Shown here: positions 16,497 to 29,449 of the stretch, piece by piece
Layout: each line of letters starts with the position of its first letter
Numbering within the stretch: the stretch's first letter is position 1
Assembly: GCA_937863685.1 (NCBI GenBank)
Contig: CALMGM010000005.1
Coordinates: 1,076,217-1,140,216, forward strand
Length of the DNA: 64,000 nt
Source of the DNA: an uncultured bacterium
GTDB lineage: Bacteria > Edwardsbacteria > AC1 > EtOH8
Direction: 5' to 3'
Translations under genes and position numbers: made by a program
The notes under the pieces: generated by a model
What the model was told of the DNA's origin: nothing
The model's input: the letters and a program-made list of their open reading frames with translations, nothing else
Databases searched by the model: none

Positions 16497-17036
16497 ATGC
16501 AGAAAGAAATGCCCCAGAAAGGCGACCTGATCGCCATCATAAAGACCAATCAGGGGGAGATGCATTTCCGCCTGTTCGACGGATTGATAACCGAGGGGGT
16601 CAAGAACTTCACCGAACTGGCCAGGGCAGGAAAATATAAAGATGTGCCTTTCCACCGCATCATAAAAGATTTCATGATCCAAGGCGGTGATTTTGCCAAT
16701 AAGAATGGCACCGGCGGCCACTCCCATAAAGGGCCCGGCACCACCATCGGCGACCAATACCATCCCGACCTGAGCCACATCCGGGGGGCTCTGTCCTATG
16801 CCAAGACCAGCCTGCCCAACAGCATAGGCTCCCAGTTCTTCATCGTCCATCCGGCCAAGGGGGTCCCTTTTCTGGATCATCCCGCCGACGGCGGCCCGGC
16901 CGAGGGGTATACCGTTTTCGGTCAGATGTACCAGGGCTTTGAGGTGCTGGATGCCATCGCCGGAACCAAGACCAAAGCCAATGATAGTCCGATTGAGCCG
17001 ATGACCATCATCGATATCGAGATAGGTAATTTCTAA
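16497..17036 (+). CDS. Cyclophilin-type peptidyl-prolyl cis-trans isomerase
   Basis: 179 residues without a signal peptide, so probably cytoplasmic. Cyclophilin marks are FHRIIKDFMIQGGD (catalytic Arg region), GALSYAKTSLPNSIGSQFFI and the closing FGQMYQGFEVLDAIAG. A ribosome site AAGGAG lies eight bases upstream. It sits between the phosphate genes and an ABC exporter, with no evident functional link. Confidence 0.95.
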   Translation: MQKEMPQKGDLIAIIKTNQGEMHFRLFDGLITEGVKNFTELARAGKYKDVPFHRIIKDFMIQGGDFANKNGTGGHSHKGPGTTIGDQYHPDLSHIRGALSYAKTSLPNSIGSQFFIVHPAKGVPFLDHPADGGPAEGYTVFGQMYQGFEVLDAIAGTKTKANDSPIEPMTIIDIEIGNF

Positions 17037-17065
17037 CCTGAAGCTGTCATTCAAAAGATCCACCA

Positions 17066-19165
17066 ATGTCCGATCAGAATCAACATAACGAGTTTGCCGA
17101 AGAATCGGCCCTGGGGAATATCTACGACGCCAAACTGGTGAAGCGGCTGCTTTCTCTGATGCGGCCTTACTGGTGGTATATTTCCCTGGCCATCGCAGTG
17201 CTGATCCTGGTTACCTCTTTCGACCTGGTCCTGCCGTATATCACCAAGGATGCCATCGACAATTACATAAAAGTTTCGGGCAAAAAGATGGTCGCCTCTC
17301 AAGCGATACCGGGGACTTTCCCCCTGACCGGGGACACAGTTCTGGTGGATGTCGCCCGGCTGAACAAAGGACAGCAGTACCAGGCTGGCAGCTGGGAGAG
17401 GCAAGGGAAGTTCGAAAAAGCCAGTTATTACTACTTTGTGCCGGACAGCAGCGATCAGGCAAAAAAAATCATTGAGGTCATTGGCCGAAAAGAGTCCCTG
17501 TTCCAGCGGTACGGGGATCTTTATCTGATAGATTATAACGACCTGAAAAACCTCTCCCCTTCCGAGATCGCCGTTCTGCGTCAAAAGGACATCAAGGGCG
17601 TGATCGACTTCGGGATGCTGTTCCTGCTGTTACTGGCAATCAGCTTCGTGCTTAATTTCCTGCAGATCATACTGGTGCAGCTGGTGGGGCAGAGGTTCAT
17701 GCACTCCCTGAGACAGAGGATATTCGCCAAACTACAGTCCATAGACATGTCATTCTTCGACCGCAATCCGGTGGGGAGGCTGGTGACCCGGGCCACCAAC
17801 GATGTGGACGCCATAAACGAGGCCTTCGTCTCGGTATTCGCCCAGCTGTTCCGGGATGTTCTGCTGGTGCTGGCCCTGATGGCCATGATGCTCATGCTGG
17901 ACGTCAAATTGTCGCTGGTGGCCTACCTGACGATACCATTGATCGCGGTGTGGACCATCTTCTTCAGGATCAAGGCCCGTGACATCTACCGCAAGATCCG
18001 GGTGCGGCTGGCCAGGCTCAACGCCACCCTGCAGGAGAATCTCAGCGGTATCCGGGTGATCCAGATATTCCAGAGGGAGAAGGAGAACATCCATCGCTTC
18101 GGCGAGATCAACGACGATTACCTCCGGGCCTCCCTGCAGGAGGTGCTGGTGATGTCGTTCTTCCGGCCGATGGTGGAGATAATATCGGCGGTGGGCCTGG
18201 CCCTGATAATCTATTGCGGGGGAGGCAAGGTGATGGCCAGCACCCTCTCCTTGGGGACCTTGGTGGCCTTCACCACCTACCTGCGGATGTTCTTCCGGCC
18301 CATCCAGGAGTTGACCGAAAGCTACACCGTCCTGCAGTCGGCCATGGCCTCCTCGGAGAGGGTGTTCCAGCTGCTGGACGAGCCCTCCAGGATAAAAAAG
18401 GCGGAAGAACCGGCGGATATCGGGCGGCCCAAGGGAGAGATCGAATTCAAAGATGTGGTGTTCGAATATGTTCCCGGGGAGCCGGTCCTGAGGAACGTCT
18501 CCTTCAAGGTATCGCCGGGGGAGAGGATCGCCTTCGTGGGAGCCACCGGTTCGGGCAAGACCACCATCATCAACCTGATCGCCAGGCTGTACGACATCAA
18601 AAGCGGGCAGATCCTGCTGGACGGGGTGGATATCCGGAAGCTGGACCTACGGAAATTGCGGGCATCTTTGGGGGTGGTGATGCAGGATGTGTTCCTGTTC
18701 TCCGGGGATATCAAGGGAAATATCCGTCTCAACAAACCGCTGAGCGACCAGGAGGTGGTGGATATCTCCCGGCAGGTTCATGCCGACACCTTCATCGAGC
18801 GTTTTCCCGGCCAGTACAGCGAGGAGGTCAAGGAGCGTGGGGTGACCCTTTCGGTGGGCGAACGCCAGCTGCTGTCCTTCGCTCGGGCCCTGGCCTTCGA
18901 TCCCCCGGTGCTGGTGCTGGACGAGGCCACCGCCAACATAGACACCCCCACCGAAAAGTTGATCCAGGACGCCCTGGCCAAACTGATGCAGGGGCGCACC
19001 TCCCTGGTGATAGCCCATCGGCTGTCCACCATAAAGCACGTGGACCGGATATATGTGATCCACAAAGGCGAGATCCGGGAGAGCGGGAGTCATCAGGAGC
19101 TTTTGAAAAAACGCGGTTTGTACCACAGCCTTTACCAGCTCCAGCTGGGGGGCGAACCGATATAA
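17066..19165 (+). CDS. ABC exporter with large extracytoplasmic insertion
   Basis: 699 residues, about 110 longer than the other exporter in this window. The extra sequence (residues about 65-180) lies between membrane helices 1 and 2, is hydrophilic with many Lys/Tyr, and faces the periplasm. The ATPase domain has Walker A GATGSGKTT, Walker B VLVLDEATANID and switch IAHR. The signature is LSVGERQ instead of LSGGQ, a variant seen in the YheH/YfiC-like exporter group. Catalytic Glu is present here, unlike the exporter at 13066, so the two could form a heterodimer, but they are not adjacent. Substrate unknown. Confidence 0.9.
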   Translation: MSDQNQHNEFAEESALGNIYDAKLVKRLLSLMRPYWWYISLAIAVLILVTSFDLVLPYITKDAIDNYIKVSGKKMVASQAIPGTFPLTGDTVLVDVARLNKGQQYQAGSWERQGKFEKASYYYFVPDSSDQAKKIIEVIGRKESLFQRYGDLYLIDYNDLKNLSPSEIAVLRQKDIKGVIDFGMLFLLLLAISFVLNFLQIILVQLVGQRFMHSLRQRIFAKLQSIDMSFFDRNPVGRLVTRATNDVDAINEAFVSVFAQLFRDVLLVLALMAMMLMLDVKLSLVAYLTIPLIAVWTIFFRIKARDIYRKIRVRLARLNATLQENLSGIRVIQIFQREKENIHRFGEINDDYLRASLQEVLVMSFFRPMVEIISAVGLALIIYCGGGKVMASTLSLGTLVAFTTYLRMFFRPIQELTESYTVLQSAMASSERVFQLLDEPSRIKKAEEPADIGRPKGEIEFKDVVFEYVPGEPVLRNVSFKVSPGERIAFVGATGSGKTTIINLIARLYDIKSGQILLDGVDIRKLDLRKLRASLGVVMQDVFLFSGDIKGNIRLNKPLSDQEVVDISRQVHADTFIERFPGQYSEEVKERGVTLSVGERQLLSFARALAFDPPVLVLDEATANIDTPTEKLIQDALAKLMQGRTSLVIAHRLSTIKHVDRIYVIHKGEIRESGSHQELLKKRGLYHSLYQLQLGGEPI

Positions 19166-19180
19166 TGGGAGCATAAGAGC

Positions 19181-19816
19181 ATGATCTATCAGAGTGCGCT
19201 GCGACAGCAAATCATAAAATGCTGTCGCCGTTTGGACCAATTGGGCTTTGTGGCGGCTACCGACGGCAATGTGTCCGTCAAACTAGACGGAAGCAGAATA
19301 TTGATAACGCCGTCGATGCTGTCGAAAGGCGAGATCGAGAAATCCCAGCTTTTGATCTGCAGTCCCGACGGAAAGGTGCTGGCCGGAAAAGGGGAACCAT
19401 CTTCCGAGATAAAGATGCACCTGTACGTCTACCGGATGCGGCCGGATATAAAAGCAATAGTGCATGCCCATCCGCCGGCGGCCACCGGTTTCGCCGCGGC
19501 CGGAAGAGCTTTGACCGACCCTGTTTTGCCCGAAGTGATCCTGACTGTCGGCCCGGTGCCCCTGGCAAAATACGCCACCCCCTCCACCGACGAGGTGCCG
19601 AAATCCATCGCACCATACATCAAAAAGCACAACGCCATTCTGCTGGCCAATCACGGGGTGCTGACCTTGGGAAAGGATGTTGCCGAGGCCCTGCACCGGA
19701 TGGAGAGGGTGGAGCACCTGGCCAGGATAATGCTGACGGCCGGGCAATTGGGCGGGGCAAAAAAAATGAATAAAAATCAGATCAAAAAGCTTCTTGACAG
19801 CTTCAAAATAATCTGA
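19181..19816 (+). CDS. Class II aldolase/adducin family protein (fuculose-phosphate aldolase-like)
   Basis: 211 residues. The family pattern is complete: LGFVAATDGNVSVKL near the start (phosphate site), ITPS, the catalytic Glu in GEPSSEIKMHLYVYR, the zinc-binding HAHPP and the third His in LANHGVLTLGKDV. Members cleave or epimerise sugar phosphates such as L-fuculose-1-phosphate, L-rhamnulose-1-phosphate or methylthioribulose-1-phosphate. Which one cannot be read, because no sugar pathway genes flank it. It begins 15 bases after the ABC exporter. Confidence 0.9.
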   Translation: MIYQSALRQQIIKCCRRLDQLGFVAATDGNVSVKLDGSRILITPSMLSKGEIEKSQLLICSPDGKVLAGKGEPSSEIKMHLYVYRMRPDIKAIVHAHPPAATGFAAAGRALTDPVLPEVILTVGPVPLAKYATPSTDEVPKSIAPYIKKHNAILLANHGVLTLGKDVAEALHRMERVEHLARIMLTAGQLGGAKKMNKNQIKKLLDSFKII

Positions 19817-19869
19817 TATCTTATTTGCAGGATACAAAAGGAATAATCAACCATTATAAAGGAGAATAA

Positions 19870-20682
19870 ATGAAAGCCCTAAAGATCTTTCTTTCCCTGT
19901 CCGCGGTGTTAATGTTGGTTATCAGTTTTGGCTGCAGCAAGAAAGAGGACCCGGTCGAACCGCCCGCTACAACCCTTACCACCACCCAGCAAACCACCTA
20001 TGCCTCCTTGGCAGAGAGCAATTCCGAGATGGCTATCGGGTTTGCCAAAGGCTTCTCGGGCGGCCTGTCCGGATGGACCCCCGGCACCAGCATCCCAGGC
20101 AAGAAGGATGAAAAAGCCCCACCGCAGGATTGGTATGGACCTGTTTCCCACTCCAACCACTGGAACTCCACGGCCGCCAGTGGCTGGTATTATTACAATT
20201 ACATCTATGATCTGGACAGCCTGACCAAGGATACCATGGTCTACTGGGTGAAATTCACCAATGACCTCTGGGCAGACTCCAGCGCAATTGTCACCAGGGT
20301 TGACTGGGAATTAAACCAGGCCACAGATTACACAACTACCGAATATTCGGCCTATGCCACCCAGCAACCAGGAGATTCGGTTCACAGCGGCGGGTGGTAT
20401 ATAGGGGTCAGTGCCTCCGGCGTGGTGGTGTCCTGGGTATTTACCTGGACCAATGTGACCGAGACCGGATGGATCGGCACTACCCGCACCTGCTCGGGCA
20501 GCTTCAGCTATACTGGGTACTTCGGACTGTCCGGCACGACAAGCTTTGCCAACGGCACCGGCACGGGCATTGCCAAGTATAACGGCGAGCAATTCGCCAA
20601 ATTCACTTATAACAATGATGGAACCGGTTATTATACCTTGGTCGGTGATAATTATATCCAGCATTATACTTTCGCCTGGTAA
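19870..20682 (+). CDS. Lipoprotein of unknown function
   Basis: 270 residues. A signal peptide of about 21 residues ends in VISFGC, giving a lipobox with Cys at about 22, then SKKEDP. The mature part is rich in Trp, Tyr, Thr and Ser with short beta strands (SGWYYYNYIYDLD, GWIGTTRTCSGSF), as in beta-sandwich or barrel-like surface lipoproteins. No family was recognised. A good ribosome site (AAGGAGAATAA) precedes the ATG, and a perfect terminator follows. Confidence 0.75.
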   Translation: MKALKIFLSLSAVLMLVISFGCSKKEDPVEPPATTLTTTQQTTYASLAESNSEMAIGFAKGFSGGLSGWTPGTSIPGKKDEKAPPQDWYGPVSHSNHWNSTAASGWYYYNYIYDLDSLTKDTMVYWVKFTNDLWADSSAIVTRVDWELNQATDYTTTEYSAYATQQPGDSVHSGGWYIGVSASGVVVSWVFTWTNVTETGWIGTTRTCSGSFSYTGYFGLSGTTSFANGTGTGIAKYNGEQFAKFTYNNDGTGYYTLVGDNYIQHYTFAW

Positions 20683-20694
20683 ACTATATTAATC

Positions 20695-20726
20695 AGAGAG
20701 GGCGCCTTGATCAAGGCGCCCTCTCT
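20695..20726. terminator. Bidirectional intrinsic terminator
   Basis: A perfect 32-base palindrome (arm AGAGAGGGCGCCTTGA) between convergent genes, with T-rich sequence on the plus side. Confidence 0.93.
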
Positions 20727-20727
20727 T

Positions 20728-24005
<3,278 letters not shown>

Positions 24006-24010
24006 TTACC

Positions 24011-24039
24011 TTGACGATATTAGGATACTACATTATAAT
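24011..24039 (+). promoter_or_regulatory. Promoter of rel
   Basis: TTGACG at 24011-24016, 17-base spacer, perfect TATAAT at 24034-24039; the ATG is at 24079. Confidence 0.8.
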
Positions 24040-24078
24040 AATCCACGTCAAGCCGTATATTTTAAAAAGAAAAGCACA

Positions 24079-26313
24079 ATGGCCAAAGCCCATATCGGAA
24101 ATAATCCCGCGCCGGACAGGATGTTCGGGCAGCTAAAGGAAAGCTTTCAGCGGTATGATAAGGAACCGGCCGATTGGGCCGTGCTGGAGAGGGCCTATCA
24201 GATGGCCAGCACCGCCCATGACCGGCAATCCCGGGCCTCCGGAGAGGAGTTCATCGTGCATCCCCTGGCAGTGGCCCTGGTGCTGGCCGATATCAGGATG
24301 GACGTCTCCACCATTGCCGCGGCCATATTACACGACGTGCTGGAGGACACCGGGGTGGGTTACCGGGATATCGCCGAGGGTTTCGGAAAACCGGTGGCCG
24401 ACCTGGTGGAGGGGGTGACCAAGCTGGCGGCCATCAGCCTGTCCAAGGAGAAGAGCCGGGACCTGAAACTGGATAAACAGGTGGTGGACCATCAGGCCGA
24501 GAACCTGAGGAAGATATTCCTGGCCATGGCCAAGGATATCCGAGTGATCCTGATAAAACTGGCCGACCGGCTGAACAATCTGAAAACACTGGAGTCCCTG
24601 CCCCAGGAAAAACGGGAGATGATCTCCCGGGAGACCCTGGAGATATTCGCTCCCATAGCCAGCCGGCTGGGAATGTGGGATTTCAAATGGCAGCTGGAGG
24701 ATCTGGCCCTTTCCCACCTGGAGCCCGAGGAATACCGGCAGCTTTCCCGAAAGGTGACCCAGAAACGTCAGGAACGGGAGAAGCAGATAGAAGAGATGAA
24801 AGCCATCCTGAAGAACAGCCTGGCCTCGGCCGAAATGAAGGATTTCATCATCGAGGGCCGTCCCAAGCATTTCTACGGGATCTACCGCAAGATGCGGGAC
24901 AAGGGCCGCAGCATCGACGACATCTACGACCTGCTGGCAATAAGAGTGATCGTGGAAAGCGTGCCGGAATGCTACCAAGTGTTGGGGATCATCCACAGCT
25001 TGTGGATGCCATTTCAGGACCGCTTTAAGGACTACATCGCCATGCCCAAATCCAACAATTACCGCTCCCTGCACACCACCATCTATGGCCCGGGCAACCA
25101 GCCGCTGGAGGTCCAGATCCGGACCCGCGAGATGCACCAGATCGACGAATACGGCATCGCCGCTCACTGGGCCTACAAGGAGAAAAAAACCGGCAGTGAC
25201 ATCAATCTGACAGGGGAGGTCTATCCCTGGATCAGGCGGATGCTGGACTGGAACGAGGAGTCGCGCGATGCCCGGGAATATATCGAGAACCTGAAACTGG
25301 ACATTTTGCAGAAAGAAGTGTTCGTATTCACTCCCAAGGGCCAGGTGGTGGACCTGCCGGCCGGCTCCACACCATTGGATTTTGCCTACCGGATACACAC
25401 CGAGGTGGGTCATCGTTTCATCGGGGCCAAGGTCAATTCCCGGATCGTACCACTGGAATTTAAGCTCAACAATGCCGACATTGTGGAGATCCTGACCTCC
25501 AAACAGAGCAGTCCATCGGCCGGCTGGCTCAAGGTGGTACGCAGCCCCCATGCCCGGAGCAAGATCCGGCAGTGGTTCAAAAAGGAGAGGCGGACAGAGT
25601 ATGTGGCCCTGGGCCGGGAATCCCTGCTCATGGAACTGAGGAAGAACCGGTTGGAGATCGGGCTGGATAATTCCGAGATCATGCACACTTTGGTAGAACA
25701 TTACAGATTCGCCGCCCCGGATGACCTCTTCGTGTCGCTGGGCTACGGAGAGCTGACTGCCGCGGCAGTGGTCAAGAAGATCAAGACCCTGATCAGTCCG
25801 GAACTGCCGGCTACGCCGATGATTGCCCCGCCCTCCGTTAAAAAAGCCGTCCAGCGGCCATCCGGGGTCGGCATGGCCGGGGTGGACAATGTGTCAGTGC
25901 GTTTTGCCCGCTGCTGTTCCCCGATCTTCGGGGATGAGGTGTTCGGCTATATCTCTCTGGGGAAGGGCATCTCGGTCCACCGGCGGGACTGCCCCAACTA
26001 TCGCAACCTGGCCTCCAATCCGGACCGGGTGGTCAAGTTATACTGGGTGAAACAGGAGCCGGGGGCTTCCTATACCGTCATCTTGAACATCGAGGGGATG
26101 GACCGGCCCGATCTGCTGTTCGATGTTGTCAATGCCATAAATCAAGCCAAGCTGAGGATCAAGGCCACCAAATCATCCACCAGGAGCAGCCGCCACAATA
26201 TCAGGCTTTCGGTGGAGATAAGCTCCCGGGAGCAGCTGGAGAACCTGATCACCGGACTGTCGCGCATAAAAGATGTCTATAATGTCTCCCGGATACGGAC
26301 CAGGGAAAAATAA
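24079..26313 (+). CDS. rel: Bifunctional (p)ppGpp synthetase/hydrolase (RelA/SpoT family)
   Basis: 744 residues from ATG 24079; the upstream in-frame extension would overlap the promoter. The HD hydrolase domain is intact (IVHPLAVALVLADIRMD, ILHDVLEDT). The synthetase domain carries RFKDYIAMPKSNNYRSLHTT, the RxKD form associated with bifunctional Rel enzymes rather than the ExDD form of monofunctional RelA. TGS follows (VFVFTPKGQVVDLPAGSTPLDF), then the Cys-containing zinc-finger-like region (RFARCCSPIFGDEV, HRRDCPNY) and a C-terminal ACT domain. It controls the stringent response, probably as the only long Rel protein of the cell. Confidence 0.96.
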   Translation: MAKAHIGNNPAPDRMFGQLKESFQRYDKEPADWAVLERAYQMASTAHDRQSRASGEEFIVHPLAVALVLADIRMDVSTIAAAILHDVLEDTGVGYRDIAEGFGKPVADLVEGVTKLAAISLSKEKSRDLKLDKQVVDHQAENLRKIFLAMAKDIRVILIKLADRLNNLKTLESLPQEKREMISRETLEIFAPIASRLGMWDFKWQLEDLALSHLEPEEYRQLSRKVTQKRQEREKQIEEMKAILKNSLASAEMKDFIIEGRPKHFYGIYRKMRDKGRSIDDIYDLLAIRVIVESVPECYQVLGIIHSLWMPFQDRFKDYIAMPKSNNYRSLHTTIYGPGNQPLEVQIRTREMHQIDEYGIAAHWAYKEKKTGSDINLTGEVYPWIRRMLDWNEESRDAREYIENLKLDILQKEVFVFTPKGQVVDLPAGSTPLDFAYRIHTEVGHRFIGAKVNSRIVPLEFKLNNADIVEILTSKQSSPSAGWLKVVRSPHARSKIRQWFKKERRTEYVALGRESLLMELRKNRLEIGLDNSEIMHTLVEHYRFAAPDDLFVSLGYGELTAAAVVKKIKTLISPELPATPMIAPPSVKKAVQRPSGVGMAGVDNVSVRFARCCSPIFGDEVFGYISLGKGISVHRRDCPNYRNLASNPDRVVKLYWVKQEPGASYTVILNIEGMDRPDLLFDVVNAINQAKLRIKATKSSTRSSRHNIRLSVEISSREQLENLITGLSRIKDVYNVSRIRTREK

Positions 26314-26332
26314 CAAACAATCGATATCAACC

Positions 26333-27220
26333 ATGCTCCATCAACCCCCCAAGCCGCCATACCTCTGGCCGGTGATGCTGTCCGGTATCACGGCCATATC
26401 CTTTGCCGCAGTGCTGATAAAAAGCTGTCAGGCCCCGCCTTTGGCCATTGCTTTTTACCGGCTGGGATTTGCATCGTTGCTGCTGCTGCCAGTATTCACT
26501 GCAAAAAAAGGGTTCCAACAGCTCCGATCAACCGACATCCTGTGGGCGGCATTGGCGGGCCTCTTTCTGAGCCTGCATTTTATCCTGTGGATCTATTCCC
26601 TGAGCTACACCTCGGTGGCCAGTTCGGTGGTTTTTGTCACCACCAACCCGCTGTTCGTCAGCTTGCTGGGCTGGCTGTTGTTTCGGGAGAAGCCTGGCAT
26701 CAGGATCTTCCTGGCCATAATGCTGGTGCTGCTGGGAGGCGGGCTGATAGCCGGCCGGTCCAGCCTTTCGGGCACCGCCAATTTCGGAAACCTGCTGGCC
26801 CTGGGCGGGGCGGTGATGGCCTCCTGTTATCTGCTGGTCGGACGCTATCTGCGGACCAGGATGGGCATACTGCCCTATATCACCATATGCTACGGAATCA
26901 CCGCTATTCTGCTGCTGACGGCCGCGCTGATTTTTAAGGTGCAGCTTTGGGGGTTCGCCGGACGGACCTGGATGTTCTTCCTGCTGCTGGCGCTGGGTCC
27001 GCAGCTGGTGGGCCACAGCGCCTTCAACTGGGGACTTAAATATTTCTCCACCCCCAAGATCGCCATGCTGATCATCACCGAACCGGTGGGCTCGGCCCTG
27101 CTGGCCTGGGCCATTTTAAGGCAGATGCCCACCGGCTTCGAGGCCGGGGGAGGCCTGCTGATACTGGCCGGGGTGTACCTGACCGTGACCGAAAAGCCGG
27201 TAAGGGCCACTCCCTTGTGA
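26333..27220 (+). CDS. EamA-family (DMT) transporter
   Basis: 295 residues from ATG 26333, placed 20 bases after the rel stop; the longer frame would overlap rel by 41 bases. Ten membrane helices form two EamA repeats, each with the family pattern (SFAAVLIKSCQAPPLAIAFYR in the first, SAFNWGLKYFSTPKIAMLII in the second). Such proteins export amino acids, nucleosides or other small metabolites; the substrate cannot be told. Confidence 0.88.
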   Translation: MLHQPPKPPYLWPVMLSGITAISFAAVLIKSCQAPPLAIAFYRLGFASLLLLPVFTAKKGFQQLRSTDILWAALAGLFLSLHFILWIYSLSYTSVASSVVFVTTNPLFVSLLGWLLFREKPGIRIFLAIMLVLLGGGLIAGRSSLSGTANFGNLLALGGAVMASCYLLVGRYLRTRMGILPYITICYGITAILLLTAALIFKVQLWGFAGRTWMFFLLLALGPQLVGHSAFNWGLKYFSTPKIAMLIITEPVGSALLAWAILRQMPTGFEAGGGLLILAGVYLTVTEKPVRATPL

Positions 27221-27227
27221 GAATACA

Positions 27228-27257
27228 AAAAGCGCCTTGGTATATACAGGCGCTTTT
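27228..27257. terminator. Bidirectional intrinsic terminator
   Basis: Ten-base perfect stem AAAAGCGCCT/AGGCGCTTTT with a ten-base loop, between the convergent EamA and TerC genes. Confidence 0.9.
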
Positions 27258-27272
27258 AGTTTTTCGGGTGTT

Positions 27273-28184
27273 CTATTCTTTTGGTCTTGCCAACAGCGAG
27301 GCCCCGATCGAACCGGCCAGTATCAGAGTGATAATGCCCAGCGACAGTCCAATGGGGATGTGAAAGACATCGGCCAAGATCATTTTGACCCCTACAAAGG
27401 CCAGGATCATCGCCACCCCATAATTGAGGAACCGGAACTTCTTGACGATATTAGCCAGCAGGAAATACAGGGCCCGCAGGCCCAGGATGGCGAAAATGTT
27501 GGAAGTGATGGCGATGAAAGGATCCCGGGTGACCCCCAGCACCGCCGGGATGGAGTCGACCGCGAAGACCAGGTCCGAAGCCTCCACCACCAGCAGGGAC
27601 ACGAAGAGCGAGGTGGCGCAAATTTTTCCGGCTTCCCTAATGAAGAACTTCTCGCCGTTTTCGGCGCAGCTTACCGGGAACAGTTTGCGCGACAGCCTGA
27701 CCATCAGGTGTTTCTCGATCTCGATATCCTTTTCTTCATCGAAGGCCATGCGGTAGGCCGTGAACAGCAGGATGGCCCCGAAAACATAGATCACCCAGTG
27801 AAAGGCCTGCATCAATGCCACTCCGAACAGGATCAGCACCACCCGCATTATGACGGCGCCCAGGATGCCCCATTTGAGCACCAGCGGCTGGCGGTCCGGG
27901 CCCAGCTTGAAGCTGGCAAAGATCATGATGAAGACGAACAGATTGTCCACCGAGAGAGATTTCTCTATTATATAACCGGTCAGAAACTCCAGGGCCCTCA
28001 ACCGACCCTGGAAATACCAGATGCCCAGACAGAAGACCAGGGCGGTGCTTATCCAGATAAGACTCCACATCAGGGCTTTTTGAGTGGACATGGAATGATG
28101 CCGGTGGCTGGTGGCGAACAGGTCGATAAACAGCATCCCGGTCACCAGCACCGAGAATACGGACCACATTAATAACTGATGCAT
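27273..28184 (-). CDS. TerC/Alx-family integral membrane protein
   Basis: 303 residues with about nine membrane helices. The two acidic intramembrane motifs are present: TGYIIEKSLSVDNLFVFIMI and VVEASDLVFAVDSIPAVLGV. Members of this family (Alx, TerC, MeeY/MeeF) are linked to manganese export and to metalation of exported proteins. No yybP-ykoY-type manganese riboswitch could be recognised in the short divergent gap to lpxB. A relic of a second TerC-like gene may exist at 49896. Confidence 0.93.
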   Translation of the reverse strand: MHQLLMWSVFSVLVTGMLFIDLFATSHRHHSMSTQKALMWSLIWISTALVFCLGIWYFQGRLRALEFLTGYIIEKSLSVDNLFVFIMIFASFKLGPDRQPLVLKWGILGAVIMRVVLILFGVALMQAFHWVIYVFGAILLFTAYRMAFDEEKDIEIEKHLMVRLSRKLFPVSCAENGEKFFIREAGKICATSLFVSLLVVEASDLVFAVDSIPAVLGVTRDPFIAITSNIFAILGLRALYFLLANIVKKFRFLNYGVAMILAFVGVKMILADVFHIPIGLSLGIITLILAGSIGASLLARPKE

Positions 28185-28312
28185 GGATGGAATTATAACC
28201 GCTCCAATATCATTGAGTCAAGAAAAACCGGAAGAAGGTTTTAATATTTATCTTGCCAGGGGAAGCGGATAATTGTTATACTTGGCGGACCCAAGAATTA
28301 ATATTATGTTTT

Positions 28313-29449
28313 ATGCCTAGAATAATGATCATTGCCGGAGAGACCTCCGGCGACCTGCACGGTGGGATGCTGGTGAAAGAGCTGAAAAAGATCGACCCCG
28401 GCCTGGAGATCTACGGCATCGGCGGGGATAGCATGCAGGCGGCCGGAATGGAGCTTAGCTACCACATCCGGGAGTTCTCTTTCATGGGGTTCGTGGAGGT
28501 GCTGGGCCACCTGCCGTTCATCAGATCGGTCTTTAAAAAATTAGAGGAATTGCTGGTTAGCCGCAAGCCGGATCTGTTGGTGCTGATTGATTATCCCGGA
28601 TTCAATCTGCGGTTTGGACGAATCGCCAAGCGGATGGGCATTGATGTCGTCTATTATATCTCCCCCCAGGTATGGGCCTGGGGCAAGCGGAGGATCGGGG
28701 TGATCAGACGTTTGGTAAAGAAGATGCTGGTGATACTGCCGTTCGAGGAAAAATTCTATCAACGCTTAAAAATTCCGGCCAGATATGTGGGAAATCCCTT
28801 AAGAGACACGGTCAAACCTTCTCTGAGAAAGGAGGAATTTTATCGGCAGCATGGATTGAATTCCAATGAAGCTTTGGTGGGAATACTGCCGGGCAGCCGC
28901 CGCCAAGAAGTGGAACGGATACTGCCCGTAATGTTGCAGGCTTGCCAGTTACTGTATAACGGAAATCAAAATATCCAATTTGCTCTGGGGGCGGCACCGC
29001 ATATTAACCGTCAGTATATAAAAGAGCAATTGGATCGCTGCAGCATCAATGTGGCCTTGGTAGAAAACCAGACCTACGATCTGATGGCCCATAGCCGTCT
29101 GATAATGGTGGCATCGGGCACCGCCACTCTGGAGACCGGCCTGGCGGGGACGCCGATGATCATCGTCTACAAGACCAATCCCCTGTCGTTCATCATCGGC
29201 AAGGCTTTGGTCAAATTGCCGTTTATTGGATTGGTGAACCTAGTGGCCGGAAAGAAGGTGGTTCCGGAGTTTTTGCAATGGGAGGCCAGACCGGGCGCCA
29301 TTTTTCTGATGGCCAGGATGCTGATGGACGAGGGCCCTCCGCGCCAGGCGGTGCTGGCCGAACTGGCCGGGATCCCGCAGATACTGGGAGAGCCGGGGGC
29401 GGCCCGACGGGCGGCGGTGGAGATAATGCAGGTTTTATCTGATGGATAA
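28313..29449 (+). CDS. lpxB: Lipid-A-disaccharide synthase
   Basis: 378 residues from ATG 28313. It condenses UDP-diacylglucosamine with lipid X at the inner membrane in lipid A synthesis. Family marks: IIAGETSGDLHGG at the start, GIGGDSMQAAGME, EFSFMGFVEVLGHL, DYPGFNLRF, YYISPQVWAWGKRR, YVGNPLRD, LPGSRRQEV and ASGTATLETGL. Its presence means the organism makes lipid A, hence an LPS-bearing outer membrane. It overlaps the next gene by eight bases. Other lpx genes are not in the window. Confidence 0.96.
   Translation: MPRIMIIAGETSGDLHGGMLVKELKKIDPGLEIYGIGGDSMQAAGMELSYHIREFSFMGFVEVLGHLPFIRSVFKKLEELLVSRKPDLLVLIDYPGFNLRFGRIAKRMGIDVVYYISPQVWAWGKRRIGVIRRLVKKMLVILPFEEKFYQRLKIPARYVGNPLRDTVKPSLRKEEFYRQHGLNSNEALVGILPGSRRQEVERILPVMLQACQLLYNGNQNIQFALGAAPHINRQYIKEQLDRCSINVALVENQTYDLMAHSRLIMVASGTATLETGLAGTPMIIVYKTNPLSFIIGKALVKLPFIGLVNLVAGKKVVPEFLQWEARPGAIFLMARMLMDEGPPRQAVLAELAGIPQILGEPGAARRAAVEIMQVLSDG

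Noticed and set aside
24328-25701. 457-residue open frame on the minus strand inside rel
   Set aside because: Antisense shadow of GC-biased codons; no recognisable domain, while the plus strand is a complete Rel protein.
28185-28312. Manganese (yybP-ykoY) riboswitch before the TerC gene
   Set aside because: The divergent gap is only 128 bases and the conserved motifs of that class could not be found.
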